From: Microbacterium gubbeenense DSM 15944
Lineage (GTDB): Bacteria; Actinomycetota; Actinomycetes; Actinomycetales; Microbacteriaceae
Reading direction: 5' to 3'
Length of the DNA stretch: 64,000 bases
Assembly (NCBI RefSeq): GCF_000422745.1
Contig: NZ_AUGQ01000002.1
Span: 248,001 to 312,000 of the forward strand
Positions 8,696 through 18,016 of the stretch are shown here, piece after piece. Every line of letters begins with the position of its first letter. Position 1 is the stretch's first letter. The notes under the pieces were generated by a model that had not been told where the DNA came from, searched no databases, and was given only the letters and a program-made list of their open reading frames with translations. Made by a program: the position numbers and the translations under genes.

Positions 8696-9703
8696 CTACC
8701 CTGCCGTCGACCGCCTCACCACGAGCTCGGGCGGGAACACCGTCTGACGCGGGAGGCTCGTCGGGTCTTCGACCTCTTCGAGCACGGTGCGCAGCGCCGT
8801 GCGGCCGATCTGGCGGCCCGGCTGCCTGATCGACGTGAGCGGGACCGCTGCGGCCGCCGCGAACGGGATGTCGTCGAACCCGATCAGCGCCATCTCATGC
8901 GGCACGAGCAGTCGCCCGTCGACGGTCAGCGACTGCATCAGACCGATCGCGATCAGGTCGTTCGCCGCGATGAGCGCGTCGGGCCGTTGCCGCTTCGGAC
9001 GAGCGAGGATCCGCTCCCCCGCCGCGAGTCCGTCTTCGAGCAGCATGCCCTCGGTAGGGACGACCTCGAGGTCGATCGGCACACCCGCATCTTCGGCCGC
9101 AACCCGAGCGCCCGCGAGCCGGTCGGACACCTGGCGGAGCTGGAACGGCCCGCCCACGAACGCGACCCTGCGCCTGCCGGTCTCGATGAGGTGCTCCATC
9201 GCGAGCCGCCCGCCCGCCACGCTGTCGAGCGACACGGAGGAGAACTCGCTGTCGGCGCTGAACCGGTCCACGAGAACGGTCGCGATGCCGGATCGGCGCA
9301 GCCGCCGGAGGTCCGCGAGCACGTCGCCGTACGGGGCGAGCAGCACGCCGCGCACCTGTTGCTGCTGGAAGAGGTCGAGGTAGAGCTTCTGCCGCGCGAC
9401 GTCCTCGTCGGCGTCGCCGTAGAGGATCGCGATTCCGTGCGCGGCCGCCTCGTCCTGCGCGCCCCGCACGACGTCGTTGTAGAAGGGGTTCTGGCTGTTG
9501 AGCACGACGAATCCGACCGTGGTGCTGATGCCCGCTCGCAGCTGCCGAGCCGCGTCGTTGCGCACATAACCGAGCTCGTCGATGGCCCGCGAGACGCGTT
9601 CGACGGAGTCGGACGAGACCTCGTCGGGCCGGTTGAGGACGTTCGACACCGTGCCCACCGACACCCCGGCGAGCTGCGCGACATCGCGGATCCTGACGAC
9701 CAC
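8696..9703 (-). CDS. LacI-family transcriptional regulator of the adjacent sugar ABC transporter
   Basis: The 335-residue protein has a LacI helix-turn-helix at its very N-terminus (RIRDVAQLAGVSVGTVSNVL) and a periplasmic-binding-like ligand domain with RRRVAFVGGP and ALIGFDDIPFA motifs. The GTG at 9703 is preferred over ATGs at 9727-9730 because AAGGAGA precedes it by 4-5 bases, and it puts the HTH two residues from the start as usual. It is divergent from the ABC transporter at 9856. It likely represses that operon through the palindrome TGAATCGATTCA at 9798-9809 and is relieved by the imported sugar or a derivative. That role is inferred from position. Confidence 0.9.
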   Translation of the reverse strand: MVVRIRDVAQLAGVSVGTVSNVLNRPDEVSSDSVERVSRAIDELGYVRNDAARQLRAGISTTVGFVVLNSQNPFYNDVVRGAQDEAAAHGIAILYGDADEDVARQKLYLDLFQQQQVRGVLLAPYGDVLADLRRLRRSGIATVLVDRFSADSEFSSVSLDSVAGGRLAMEHLIETGRRRVAFVGGPFQLRQVSDRLAGARVAAEDAGVPIDLEVVPTEGMLLEDGLAAGERILARPKRQRPDALIAANDLIAIGLMQSLTVDGRLLVPHEMALIGFDDIPFAAAAAVPLTSIRQPGRQIGRTALRTVLEEVEDPTSLPRQTVFPPELVVRRSTAG

Positions 9704-9730
9704 CCGGTCTCCTTCGTCTGGGCACATCAC

Positions 9731-9770
9731 ATTCTGATCACCGTCACCACCTTGTGGTGGCGATCAGAAT
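9731..9770. promoter_or_regulatory. 40-base dyad in the divergent LacI/ABC promoter region
   Basis: ATTCTGATC at 9731-9739 is repeated inverted as GATCAGAAT at 9762-9770, and inside it CACCAC (9745-9750) pairs with GTGGTG (9754-9759) around CTT. The dyad lies immediately upstream of both genes and overlaps a possible -35 (TTGTGG, 9752-9757) of a promoter with -10 TACACT at 9777-9782. It is distinct from the LacI palindrome at 9798 and could be an activator site or a second repressor site. Function is inferred only. Confidence 0.45.
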
Positions 9771-9797
9771 TGTGCTTACACTAGCCTGAAATGACCA

Positions 9798-9809
9798 TGA
9801 ATCGATTCA
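9798..9809. promoter_or_regulatory. LacI-type operator
   Basis: TGAATCGATTCA is a perfect 12-base palindrome with the central CG step typical of LacI-family operators. It lies 15 bases downstream of a candidate -10 box (TACACT, 9777-9782) and 46 bases before the ABC transporter start, a roadblock position. The regulator at 8696-9703 is the expected ligand. Confidence 0.7.
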
Positions 9810-9855
9810 GGTCGGTTCATATGCAGTCTACGCACCTCGAAGGAGAGGACCACCC

Positions 9856-11385
9856 GTGGTCACCGAAGACCCACCCCGCGATCGAGACGCACCCGCGCTC
9901 GAGCTGGAGCGCGTCGTCAAATCGTTCGGCCCTGTCGTCGCGCTGCGCTCGGGCACCCTCGCGCTGCGGCCGAACTCGATCCACGCACTGATCGGCGAGA
10001 ACGGCGCGGGCAAGTCCACGCTGGTCAAGATCATGGCCGGCTTGTACCGCCGCGACGCCGGAGACTTCCGCTTCCGCGGCGAGAGCGTCGACTTCACGAG
10101 CACGGCCCAGTCGAAGGACGCCGGCATCGCCGTGATCTACCAGGAGCCGACGCTGTTCCCGGACCTGTCGATCACCGAGAACATCTTCATGGGACGCCAG
10201 CCGACCGGTCGCCTCGGGCGGATCGATCGCGCTGCGATGCACGATGAGGTCACCGAGATCTTCGCGCGCCTCGGCGTCACACTCGATCCCGACCGCATCA
10301 CCGAGGGCCTCTCGATCGCCGACCAGCAGATCATCGAGATCGCCAAGGCCATCTCCCTCGACGCGAGCGTGCTGATCATGGACGAGCCGACCGCTGCCCT
10401 ATCGGGCATCGAGGTCGACCGCCTGTTCCAGGTCGCGCGCAGCCTGCGCGACGAGGGGCGGGCGATCATGTTCATCTCGCACCGCTTCGACGAGGTCTTC
10501 GCCCTGTGCGACACCGTCACCGTCATGCGCGACGGCGCATACATCTCGACCCACCCGATCGCCGAGACGACCGTCGACGAACTCGTGCGGCAGATGGTCG
10601 GCCGCGACGTCTCCGAGCTCTTCCCCAAGAAGACCGCGTCGGTCGGCGACGAGCTGCTACGCGTCGAGGGCCTCACTAACCCGGGCGTCTTCCACGACAT
10701 CTCCTTCAGCGTGCGCGCCGGCGAGATCGTCGCGCTCGCCGGGCTCGTCGGCGCCGGGCGCAGCGAGGTCGCGCGCGCCGTGTTCGGCATCGACGGCTAC
10801 GCATCCGGATCCGTCAAAATGCTCGGCCGGAAGATCCCCTCGGGCCGGCCGACCGCGGCGATGAACGCGGGCCTCGCGCTCGTCCCCGAGGACCGGCGCA
10901 AGCAGGGCCTCGTCATGGATTCGACCGTCGGCAGCAACACCGCCATGGCGATGTGGCGCAAGATCGCCCGGTTCGGGCTCATCACGACCGGCATGGAGCA
11001 CCGCACCGCGCGCCCGTGGGCGGCCAAGCTCGAGGTCAAGAGCCACGCGCTCGACACGCTCGTCGGCACACTCTCGGGCGGCAACCAGCAGAAGGTGGTT
11101 CTCGCCAAGTGGCTCGCCACCGACCCCCAGGTCCTGATCATCGATGAGCCCACCCGCGGCATCGACGTCGGCACCAAGGCCGCGGTGCACGCCCTGCTCT
11201 CCGACCTCGCGGCCCAGGGACTCGGCATCATCATGATCTCCTCGGAGCTTCCCGAGGTGCTCGGCATGGCCGATCGCGTGCTCGTCATGCACGAGGGCCG
11301 GATCACCGCCGAGATCGCGCGCGCCGACGCGACGAGCGAGAACGTCATGCACGCGGCCACGCACGCGATGGAGCACACCTCATGA
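9856..11385 (+). CDS. Sugar ABC transporter ATP-binding protein (CUT2 family, RhaT/RbsA-like)
   Basis: This 509-residue protein contains two fused nucleotide-binding domains, the hallmark of CUT2 monosaccharide importers. The first domain has a complete Walker A (GENGAGKST, residues 48-56), a Walker B with [10 protein letters not shown] and an ISHRFDEVF switch. The second has the degenerate Walker [10 protein letters not shown] normal for this family, the signature LSGGNQQK and [14 protein letters not shown] 9856 follows an AAGGAGAGGA ribosome site. It overlaps the first permease gene by four bases, and four genes (9856-14554) form one operon. The binding protein suggests a deoxyhexose such as rhamnose, but no rhamnose catabolic gene is nearby, so the substrate is left open. 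Confidence 0.93.
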   Translation: MVTEDPPRDRDAPALELERVVKSFGPVVALRSGTLALRPNSIHALIGENGAGKSTLVKIMAGLYRRDAGDFRFRGESVDFTSTAQSKDAGIAVIYQEPTLFPDLSITENIFMGRQPTGRLGRIDRAAMHDEVTEIFARLGVTLDPDRITEGLSIADQQIIEIAKAISLDASVLIMDEPTAALSGIEVDRLFQVARSLRDEGRAIMFISHRFDEVFALCDTVTVMRDGAYISTHPIAETTVDELVRQMVGRDVSELFPKKTASVGDELLRVEGLTNPGVFHDISFSVRAGEIVALAGLVGAGRSEVARAVFGIDGYASGSVKMLGRKIPSGRPTAAMNAGLALVPEDRRKQGLVMDSTVGSNTAMAMWRKIARFGLITTGMEHRTARPWAAKLEVKSHALDTLVGTLSGGNQQKVVLAKWLATDPQVLIIDEPTRGIDVGTKAAVHALLSDLAAQGLGIIMISSELPEVLGMADRVLVMHEGRITAEIARADATSENVMHAATHAMEHTS

Positions 11386-12410
11386 GCACGACCGCCGTCA
11401 TCGCCCCGGACGCCGGGCGCCTGAAGACGTTCCTCTCCGGCGGCCGCATGCGCGAGCTGGGGATCCTGCTCGCGCTCATCCTCGTCGTCGTCGCCGCGAC
11501 CGCGAAGAACCCGAACTTCCTGTTCTCGGGCGACGGGTGGCGCGACCTGCTGCTCACGCCTGCGCCGCTGCTGCTCGTGACGATCGGCCAGGCGTTCGTG
11601 ATCATCACGCGCAACGTCGACATCTCGGTCGGTTCGATCGTCGGCCTCACCGCCTATATGACCGGTTGGCTGTTCGCGACGTTCCCCGGGATCCCGATCG
11701 TCGTGGTCGTCGTCGCCGCGGTGCTCTTCGGTGCGCTCCTCGGCCTCGTCAACGGCGCGCTCGTCGCGTTCGCCAAGGTGCCCGCGATGGTGATCACCCT
11801 CGGCACGCTCTACGCGTTCCGCGGCATCAACGTGCTCTGGACCGGCAGCAACCGCATCAACCCGTCGGACATGCCGAAGTCGTTCCTGGGGTTCGGAACG
11901 GCGCAGTTCCTCACGATCCCGCTGCTCACGATCGTCGCGATCGTCGTGCTGCTCCTCGCCGCCTGGTATCTGAAGAACATGCGCTCGGGCCGCGAGCTGT
12001 ATGCCATCGGTTCGGATCCGGAGGCCGCGAACCTGTACGGCCTGAAGACGACGCGCCGCGTGCTCACGGCGTTCATCGTCTCCGGCACGCTGTCCGGCCT
12101 CGCGGGCGTATTCTACGCGGCCCGCTACGGCACGGTCGACTCACAGGCCGCCACGGGCTGGGAGTTCAACGCGATCGGCGCGGCCGTCATCGGCGGCGTC
12201 GCGATCGTCGGCGGCGTGGGAACGGTGTGGGGCGCGGCGATCGGCGCGTTCCTGCTGATCACGATCAACCGCGCGCTGCCCATCCTCGGCATCCCCGACT
12301 TCTGGCAGCAGGCCGTCGTCGGCGTGCTCATCATCGGCGCCATCGTGCTCGACCGCGTGCTCGCCCTCCGACAGAAACGACGCCTCATCGAGGCGAGGGA
12401 CGAATCATGA
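11382..12410 (+). CDS. Sugar ABC transporter permease 1 (CUT2 family)
   Basis: The 342-residue integral membrane protein has about nine hydrophobic segments, starting with [16 protein letters not shown] near residue 27. It contains the CUT2 permease motifs [12 protein letters not shown] and the [12 protein letters not shown] cytoplasmic loop that contacts the ATPase. Its ATG overlaps the ATPase stop (ATGA) and its own stop overlaps the next start in the same way, which implies translational coupling. With the second permease it would form the heterodimeric channel. Confidence 0.93.
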   Translation: MSTTAVIAPDAGRLKTFLSGGRMRELGILLALILVVVAATAKNPNFLFSGDGWRDLLLTPAPLLLVTIGQAFVIITRNVDISVGSIVGLTAYMTGWLFATFPGIPIVVVVVAAVLFGALLGLVNGALVAFAKVPAMVITLGTLYAFRGINVLWTGSNRINPSDMPKSFLGFGTAQFLTIPLLTIVAIVVLLLAAWYLKNMRSGRELYAIGSDPEAANLYGLKTTRRVLTAFIVSGTLSGLAGVFYAARYGTVDSQAATGWEFNAIGAAVIGGVAIVGGVGTVWGAAIGAFLLITINRALPILGIPDFWQQAVVGVLIIGAIVLDRVLALRQKRRLIEARDES

Positions 12411-13453
12411 CCGCTACCGCAACGACGACCAGCATCGTCCAGTTCGACTACGACCGCCCCCTGTGGCGCCGCGTCCTCGCCACGCGAGAGTTCGCCATCA
12501 TCGGGCTCCTTGCCGCCGTGATCCTCGTCGCGTCGTTCGCGGTCGATGGGTTCGCGCAGCCGCTGACGTACAACTATCTGATCCTCGACGTCGCGCCGAT
12601 CCTGTTCATCGCTCTGCCGATGACGCTGGTGATGACGACGGGCGAGATCGACCTGTCCGTCGGATCCATGGCCGGCCTCGCGAGCGTCACGACCGGCGCG
12701 CTCGTGCAGTCGGGCGCTCCCTTCGAGGTCGCCGCAATCATCGCACTCGCCGTCGGCGTCGTCGGAGGCGCGTTCAACGGATACCTCGTGACCGTCGTCG
12801 GCCTGCCGTCTCTCGCGGTGACGATCGGTACGCTCGCGCTGTTCCGCGGCATTGCCGTGGGCGTGCTCGGCACGACCGCCGTCACCGAGTTCCCCGAGTT
12901 CTGGACCGCGCTCGCGAAGGCGAAGCTGTCGGGCACCCCGATCCCGTGGATCGTCGTGCCGTTCCTCGTGCTGCTCGTCGCGTTCGTCGTGCTCTACCAC
13001 TTCACGCCGTTCGGCCGCGGGATCTTCGCGGTCGGCCTCTCCGCCGACGCGGCGAAGTTCTCGGGCGTGAACGTGGGCCGCACGAAGTTCGTCGTGTTCG
13101 TGCTCGCGGGCGCCGTCGCCGCACTCGCCGGCATCTTCTACACGCTGCGGTACGGCAGCGCGCGAGGCGACAACGCGACGGGCCTCGAGCTGCAGGTCAT
13201 CGCGGCCGTCGTGCTCGGCGGCGTCTCGGTGTTCGGCGGGCGCGGCAAGATCCACGGCGTGATCGCGGCCGTCCTGCTGATCGGCGCCCTGTCCAGCGCT
13301 CTGCGCCTCTCGGGCGTCACGAGCGACATCATCAACATCATCACGGGTGGTCTGCTGATCATCTCGGTGGTGGGAGCCAGCCTCTTCGCCTGGGCGAAGA
13401 GGCGGCGCTCCGCTCTGTCCCCCGCCCGCGCGGCGGCATCCTCAGCTTCTTGA
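12407..13453 (+). CDS. Sugar ABC transporter permease 2 (CUT2 family)
   Basis: The 348-residue membrane protein is the partner permease. It has the same fold and motifs as its neighbour (TGEIDLSVGSMAGL, and the GLSADAAKFSGVN coupling loop) but differs throughout, as expected for heterodimeric RhaP/RhaQ-type pairs. ATG 12407 overlaps the upstream TGA by four bases. The reading frame is open far upstream, but that extension is antisense-like Arg/His-rich sequence and is not part of the gene. A 51-base gap precedes the binding-protein gene. Confidence 0.93.
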   Translation: MTATATTTSIVQFDYDRPLWRRVLATREFAIIGLLAAVILVASFAVDGFAQPLTYNYLILDVAPILFIALPMTLVMTTGEIDLSVGSMAGLASVTTGALVQSGAPFEVAAIIALAVGVVGGAFNGYLVTVVGLPSLAVTIGTLALFRGIAVGVLGTTAVTEFPEFWTALAKAKLSGTPIPWIVVPFLVLLVAFVVLYHFTPFGRGIFAVGLSADAAKFSGVNVGRTKFVVFVLAGAVAALAGIFYTLRYGSARGDNATGLELQVIAAVVLGGVSVFGGRGKIHGVIAAVLLIGALSSALRLSGVTSDIINIITGGLLIISVVGASLFAWAKRRRSALSPARAAASSAS

Positions 13454-13504
13454 GGCCCCAGCCGCGGGCGATCGCCCGCGGCGCCAACCATGAAAGGTAA
13501 GACG

Positions 13505-14554
13505 ATGACGTTCTCACTTAAGCGTGTGTCGGCCGGCATTGCCGTGACCGCGGTCGCAGCGATGACGCTGGCCGGATGCGCAGACACCGGTTCGGGCGAT
13601 TCCGGATCCGGATCCGACGACGGCGGCGCGGCCGCGTCGGGCGACGTGTCGATCACCCTGCTGCCGAAGAACCTCGGAAACCCCTACTTCGACGCCTCCG
13701 AGGTGGGCGCGTCCGCGGCCGCCGAGGATCTCGGCGCCGAGTTCGAGCAGGTCGGACCGACCGAGGCCACCCCCGACGGACAGGTCAGCTACATCAACAC
13801 GGCCGCCCAGCAGGGCCGCTCGGCCCTGCTCGTCGCCGCGAACGACCCGAACGCGATCTGCGATGCGCTGAACGAAGCGCGCGACGCGGGCACGAAGGTC
13901 GTCACGTTCGACTCGGACACGAGCGCCGACTGCCGCGACCTGTTCATCAACCAGGCGGACGCGGCCGGCATCGCGAAGGTGCAGGGCGACCTGATCGCCG
14001 AGCAGATCGGCGAGGAGGGCGAGGTCGCCATCCTCTCTGCCACCGCCAATGCGACGAACCAGAACGCCTGGAACGAGGCGTTCATCGAGTACGTGAACGA
14101 GACGTACCCCGACATCGAGGTCATCGACACGGTGTACGGCGATGACGAGGACCAGAAGTCGTTCGACCAGACCGCGTCGCTCCTGCAGTCGAACCCGGAT
14201 CTCAAGGGCATCGTCTCGCCCACGACCGTCGGCCTCGCCGCGGCCGCGCGCTACATCTCGGACTCGGATGCCAAGGGCGAGGTCGCGCTGACCGGCCTCG
14301 GCACCCCGAACCAGATGCGCGAGTTCATCGAGGACGGCACCGTCACGGCGTTCGCGCTGTGGAACCCGGAGGACCTCGGCACGCTCGCGGCCTACGCCGC
14401 CGGCGCGCTCGTGGCGGGCGACATCGAGGGCGCGGAGGGCGACACGTTCACCGCCGGCGACCTCGGCGAGTTCACGGTCGGCGCCGACGGCGTCGTGCTG
14501 CTCGGCGACCCGTTCGTGTTCGACGCGGACAATATCGGCGACTTCGACTTCTGA
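13505..14554 (+). CDS. Sugar ABC transporter substrate-binding lipoprotein (RhaS-like)
   Basis: This 349-residue lipoprotein has a basic start, a hydrophobic stretch and the lipobox LAGC with Cys25, followed by a Gly/Ser/Asp linker. The mature part is a type I periplasmic-binding fold (peripla_BP_4). It contains LPKNLGNPYFD, a VVTFDSD strand, and the closing segment DPFVFDADNIGDFDF typical of RhaS proteins. ATG 13505 is chosen because GAAAGG lies 7 bases upstream; an ATG at 13490 is in frame but has none. It is last in the transporter operon, followed by a strong terminator at 14571. The ligand is inferred to be a rhamnose-like sugar with low certainty. Confidence 0.92.
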   Translation: MTFSLKRVSAGIAVTAVAAMTLAGCADTGSGDSGSGSDDGGAAASGDVSITLLPKNLGNPYFDASEVGASAAAEDLGAEFEQVGPTEATPDGQVSYINTAAQQGRSALLVAANDPNAICDALNEARDAGTKVVTFDSDTSADCRDLFINQADAAGIAKVQGDLIAEQIGEEGEVAILSATANATNQNAWNEAFIEYVNETYPDIEVIDTVYGDDEDQKSFDQTASLLQSNPDLKGIVSPTTVGLAAAARYISDSDAKGEVALTGLGTPNQMREFIEDGTVTAFALWNPEDLGTLAAYAAGALVAGDIEGAEGDTFTAGDLGEFTVGADGVVLLGDPFVFDADNIGDFDF

Positions 14555-14570
14555 TCTGTCGCCGCCGGTG

Positions 14571-14620
14571 AAGGGCGCCCGACCTCGCGGATCCGCGGGG
14601 CCGGGCGCCCTTTCGATTTT
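14571..14620 (+). terminator. Rho-independent terminator of the sugar ABC operon
   Basis: AAGGGCGCCCG (14571-14581) pairs perfectly with CGGGCGCCCTT (14602-14612). The loop carries a smaller stem, and the sequence TTTCGATTTT follows. It separates the transporter operon from the Gfo/DUF993 operon. Confidence 0.85.
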
Positions 14621-14629
14621 GTCCGGTTC

Positions 14630-14684
14630 TTGCCTGTGCGGGTGGATCTGTGGCACACTCGGATGAGCGCGGAAAGCGTTTACC
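14630..14684 (+). promoter_or_regulatory. Promoter and LacI-type operator of the Gfo/DUF993 operon
   Basis: A -35 TTGCCT (14630-14635) and -10 CACACT (14654-14659) are spaced by 18 bases. Just downstream GGAAAGCGTTTACC (14671-14684) is a near-palindrome with a central CG of the LacI/CcpA-like operator class. It differs from the operator at 9798, so it probably belongs to the second LacI protein (18017-19048). It lies 25 bases before the GTG start. Confidence 0.6.
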
Positions 14685-14708
14685 GTCAGAGAAGAGCAAG
14701 GAAGCACT

Positions 14709-15878
14709 GTGACCGACACAACTCCCGCCGTCCGTGAGATCGGCATCATCATGAACGGCGCCTCGGGGCGCATGGGCTACCGCCAGCACCTCGTGCGTTC
14801 GATCCTCGCGATCCGTGACGAGGGCGGCTTCGAGCTGTCCGACGGAACCAAGGTCACGGTGCGCCCGCTGCTCGTCGGCCGCAACGCCGAGAAGCTCGCC
14901 GAGATCGCCGCCCGCCACGGCATCGAGGACTACACGACCGACCTCGACGCGGCCCTCGCCGACCCGAAGTGGGAGATCTACGCCGACTTCCTCGTCACGA
15001 AGGCGCGCGCCACCGCGATCCGCAAGGCCATCGCCGCGGGCAAGACGATCTACACCGAGAAGCCGACCGCCGAGTCGCTCGAGGAGTCGATCGAGCTCGC
15101 CAACCTCGCCAAGAAGGCCGGAGTGAAGGCCGGCGTCGTGCACGACAAGCTCTACCTGCCGGGTCTGCAGAAACTGAAGCGCCTCATCGACTCGGGCTTC
15201 TTCGGCCGCATCCTGTCGGTGCGCGGCGAGTTCGGCTACTGGGTCTTCGAGGGCGACTGGCAGCCCGCCCAGCGCCCCAGCTGGAACTACCGCGTCGAAG
15301 ACGGCGGCGGCATCATCGTCGACATGTTCCCGCACTGGAACTACGTGCTCGAGAACCTGTTCGGCAAGGTCAACTCGGTCTATACACAGGCTTCGATCCA
15401 CCTCCCCGACCGCTGGGACGAGAAGGGCGAGCACTACGACACGACCGCCGAGGACGCGGCGTACGGCGTGTTCGAGCTCGAGGGCGGCGCGATCGCCCAG
15501 ATCAACTCGTCGTGGACCACGCGCGTGAACCGCGATGAGCTCGTCGAGTTCCACGTCGACGGCACGCACGGATCCGCCGTCGTCGGCCTGTTCGGCGCAC
15601 GGATCCAGCCCCGCAACGCGACGCCGAAGCCGGTGTGGAACCCCGACCTCGAGGACACGATCGACTACGACGCGACGTGGCAGCAGGTGCCCACGAACGA
15701 CGTGTTCCTGAACGGGTTCCGCCAGCAGTGGCAGGAGTTCCTCGAGAGCTACGTCACGGGCACCGATTACCCGTTCGACCTGCTCGCGGGCGCCCGCGGC
15801 ATGCAGCTCGCCGAGGCCGGCCTCGAGTCGAACCGCACCGGTGCCAAGGTCACACTCAACGAGATCGAGCTGGACTGA
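14709..15878 (+). CDS. Gfo/Idh/MocA family NAD(P)-dependent sugar oxidoreductase
   Basis: The 389-residue protein has an N-terminal Rossmann domain with an unusual nucleotide loop (NGASGRMGYR, residues 13-22) and the TEKPTAES motif whose Lys is catalytic in this family. The C-terminal half carries a histidine in VDMFPHWNYVLENLFG, in the place of the family's active-site His. Members oxidise or reduce hydroxyls of sugars, inositols and glycosides, often at C3. GTG 14709 is preceded by AAGGAAG. It heads an operon with a DUF993 protein and a sugar isomerase/epimerase, and a ThuA-like gene lies downstream, which points to a keto-sugar pathway. The substrate is unknown. Confidence 0.88.
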   Translation: MTDTTPAVREIGIIMNGASGRMGYRQHLVRSILAIRDEGGFELSDGTKVTVRPLLVGRNAEKLAEIAARHGIEDYTTDLDAALADPKWEIYADFLVTKARATAIRKAIAAGKTIYTEKPTAESLEESIELANLAKKAGVKAGVVHDKLYLPGLQKLKRLIDSGFFGRILSVRGEFGYWVFEGDWQPAQRPSWNYRVEDGGGIIVDMFPHWNYVLENLFGKVNSVYTQASIHLPDRWDEKGEHYDTTAEDAAYGVFELEGGAIAQINSSWTTRVNRDELVEFHVDGTHGSAVVGLFGARIQPRNATPKPVWNPDLEDTIDYDATWQQVPTNDVFLNGFRQQWQEFLESYVTGTDYPFDLLAGARGMQLAEAGLESNRTGAKVTLNEIELD

Positions 15879-15880
15879 CC

Positions 15881-17086
15881 ATGTCTGACTCGCTCGTCCT
15901 GCTCGGCGACGACGGATCCGCGTCGCTCGCCCCGCTCAACGAGGCCCCGGGCTTCACGAAGCCCATAGGCGGCCTCCGCTCGCGCGTCGCCTATGCGGCG
16001 GCGCATGTCGCGCCGATCGCCTGGGCCGACAACACCCCCGGCCAGCCCGCCGCGATCGACTGGGACGCGACGCTCGCGTTCCGCCGCTCGGTGTACTCGT
16101 GGGGCCTCGGCGTCGCCGACGCCATGGACACCGCGCAGCGCAACATGGGCATCGACGCGACCGCCGTGCGCGAGCTCATCGCCCGCAGCGCGGAGGTCGC
16201 GCGCGAAGAGGGCGGATCCGTCGCGGTCGGCGTGAACACCGACCACATCGACGAGCCCTCAGTCTCGCTGCAGCAGATCATCGACGGCTACATCTACCAG
16301 CTCGAGCACGCCGAGGAGCACGGTGCGGTTCCCGTGATCATGGCGAGCCGCCACCTCGCGCGCACGGCCACCAGCGCCGAGGACTACCGCACGGTGTATC
16401 GTGCCGTGCTGCAGGCCGCGACCGGCCAGGTCGTGCTGCACTGGCTCGGCACCGCCTTCGATCCGAATCTCGAGGGCTACTTCGGTTCGAACGACTGGCA
16501 CGTCTCCTCGGCCACGGTCGTCGACATCATCGCCGAGAACGCCGACAAGGTGGCGGGCATCAAGATGAGCCTGCTCGACGCCGCGAGCGAGGTGCACGTG
16601 CGCGAGCAGCTGCCGGACGGCGTGCGCATGTTCACGGGCGACGACTTCAACTACGTCGGGCTCATCGGCGGCGCCGATGTGCCGCAGGCGGAACAGCCCG
16701 AGCGCAGCGCCGGCACGAGCCGCACGCACTCGGACGCGCTGCTCGGCGCGTTCTCGGCGATCACGCCCGTGGCCTCGGCCGCGATCCAGGCGCTCGATGC
16801 CGGGGATCCGGACCGCTACTACGAGCTGCTCGCCCCCACCGAGGCGCTCAGCCGTCAGGTCTTCGCCGCGCCGACGTTCTACTACAAGACGGGCGTCGCG
16901 TTCCTCGCGTGGCTGAACGGCCACCAGTCGGCGTTCCAGATGATCGGCGGCCTGCACTCCGCGCGCAGCCTGCCGCACCTGTCGAAGATCGTCTCGCTCG
17001 CGAACGACGCGCACGCGCTCGAGAAGCCCGAGCTCGCCGCCCAGCGGTGGAACGACTACCTGCGCCTGAACGGAGTCACCGCATGA
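15881..17086 (+). CDS. DUF993 family protein (DHDPS-like TIM barrel, putative aldolase)
   Basis: The 401-residue protein matches the DUF993 pattern: a long N-terminal segment, then a TIM barrel resembling dihydrodipicolinate synthase/N-acetylneuraminate lyase. K228 in AGIKMSLLDA sits where the Schiff-base lysine of that superfamily sits (GIK). The MFTGDDFNYVGLIGG segment corresponds to the C-terminal barrel strands. No member of the family has, to my knowledge, an assigned reaction. The gene lies 2 bases after the oxidoreductase and overlaps the epimerase by 4 bases, so it likely acts on the same compound, perhaps as a retro-aldolase on a keto or keto-acid intermediate. That is inference. Confidence 0.85.
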   Translation: MSDSLVLLGDDGSASLAPLNEAPGFTKPIGGLRSRVAYAAAHVAPIAWADNTPGQPAAIDWDATLAFRRSVYSWGLGVADAMDTAQRNMGIDATAVRELIARSAEVAREEGGSVAVGVNTDHIDEPSVSLQQIIDGYIYQLEHAEEHGAVPVIMASRHLARTATSAEDYRTVYRAVLQAATGQVVLHWLGTAFDPNLEGYFGSNDWHVSSATVVDIIAENADKVAGIKMSLLDAASEVHVREQLPDGVRMFTGDDFNYVGLIGGADVPQAEQPERSAGTSRTHSDALLGAFSAITPVASAAIQALDAGDPDRYYELLAPTEALSRQVFAAPTFYYKTGVAFLAWLNGHQSAFQMIGGLHSARSLPHLSKIVSLANDAHALEKPELAAQRWNDYLRLNGVTA

Positions 17087-17943
17087 CGCACCCCCGGCTA
17101 TCCATCAACCAGGCGACGATCAAGTACACGACCGTCGCACAGGCGATCGAGGTCGTCCAGAACGCGGGCATCTCCTCGCTCGGCCTGTGGCGCGAGCAGG
17201 TGCAGGAGGCCGGGCTCGCAGAGTCGGTGAAGATGATCGCCGACTCGGGCCTGCGCTATTCGACGCACTGCCGCGGCGGCTGGTTCACCGCCGAGGAGGG
17301 CCCCACCCGCGTGGCCGCCCTCGATGACAACCGCCGCGCGATCGATGAGACGGCGGCGCTCGCGAACGCGGGCGCCGAAGGATCCCGTGCCGCGCTCGTC
17401 ATCGTCGTCGGCGGACTGCCCGAGAACTCGCGCGACATCGTCGGTGCGCGCGAGCGGGTGCGCGACGCCGTCGCGACCCTCGCGCCGTATGCGAAAGATC
17501 AGGGCGTGCAGCTCGCGCTCGAGCCCCTGCACCCGATGTACGCCTCCGACCGGTCGGTGCTGTCGACGCTCGATCAGGCGCTCGACATCGCGGCCGACTT
17601 CGACCCGGCCGTCGTCGGCGTGACGGTCGATACGTTCCACCTGTGGTGGGACCCGGACGTGCTGCCGAAGATCGCGCGCGCCGGTGCCGAGGGCCGCATC
17701 GCCAGCTACCAGGTATGCGATTGGAAGACGCCGCTCGAGGCCGACAACCTGCTCTCGCGCCATTACCCGGGCGACGGCATGATCGATTTCGAGGCCATGA
17801 CGCGCGCCGTCGAGGCCACCGGATACACCGGCGACATCGAGGTCGAGCTGCTGAACCAGGCGATCTGGGACACGGATCCGGCGGAGGCCGTGCGCCGCAC
17901 GATCGCCGGCTTCGACACCGCCGTCGCGCCCTACCTGGCATGA
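17083..17943 (+). CDS. Sugar phosphate isomerase/epimerase family protein (AP endonuclease 2-like TIM barrel)
   Basis: The 286-residue protein is a xylose-isomerase-like TIM barrel of the IolE/IolI type. The divalent-metal ligand set is visible: Glu in ALEPLHP, Asp and His in VDTFHLWWDPD, and Glu in EVELLNQ near the C-terminus, with CDWKTP supplying a further polar pair. Relatives epimerise or dehydrate keto-sugars and inosose. ATG 17083 overlaps the DUF993 stop (ATGA), so the three genes are tightly coupled. A long hairpin after the stop (17950-17988) ends the operon before the second LacI gene. Confidence 0.88.
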   Translation: MTHPRLSINQATIKYTTVAQAIEVVQNAGISSLGLWREQVQEAGLAESVKMIADSGLRYSTHCRGGWFTAEEGPTRVAALDDNRRAIDETAALANAGAEGSRAALVIVVGGLPENSRDIVGARERVRDAVATLAPYAKDQGVQLALEPLHPMYASDRSVLSTLDQALDIAADFDPAVVGVTVDTFHLWWDPDVLPKIARAGAEGRIASYQVCDWKTPLEADNLLSRHYPGDGMIDFEAMTRAVEATGYTGDIEVELLNQAIWDTDPAEAVRRTIAGFDTAVAPYLA

Positions 17944-17949
17944 TTATCC

Positions 17950-17988
17950 GGCCCGCGGACGAGGCGGATACTCTCTCGTTCGCGGGCC
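17950..17988 (+). terminator. Hairpin terminator after the sugar operon
   Basis: A 14-base stem (17950-17963 with 17975-17988, one G-T pair) closes an 11-base loop. No T run follows. It lies 7 bases after the epimerase stop and 28 bases before the LacI start, so it most likely ends the Gfo/DUF993 operon. Confidence 0.65.
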
Positions 17989-18016
17989 GCCCCTCGACCT
18001 TCGATAACCTTCTGAA

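Noticed and set aside
9856..14554. Naming the ABC transporter rhaSTPQ
   Set aside because: The binding protein looks RhaS-like, but no rhamnose isomerase, kinase or mutarotase gene is nearby and the neighbouring operon points to another sugar.
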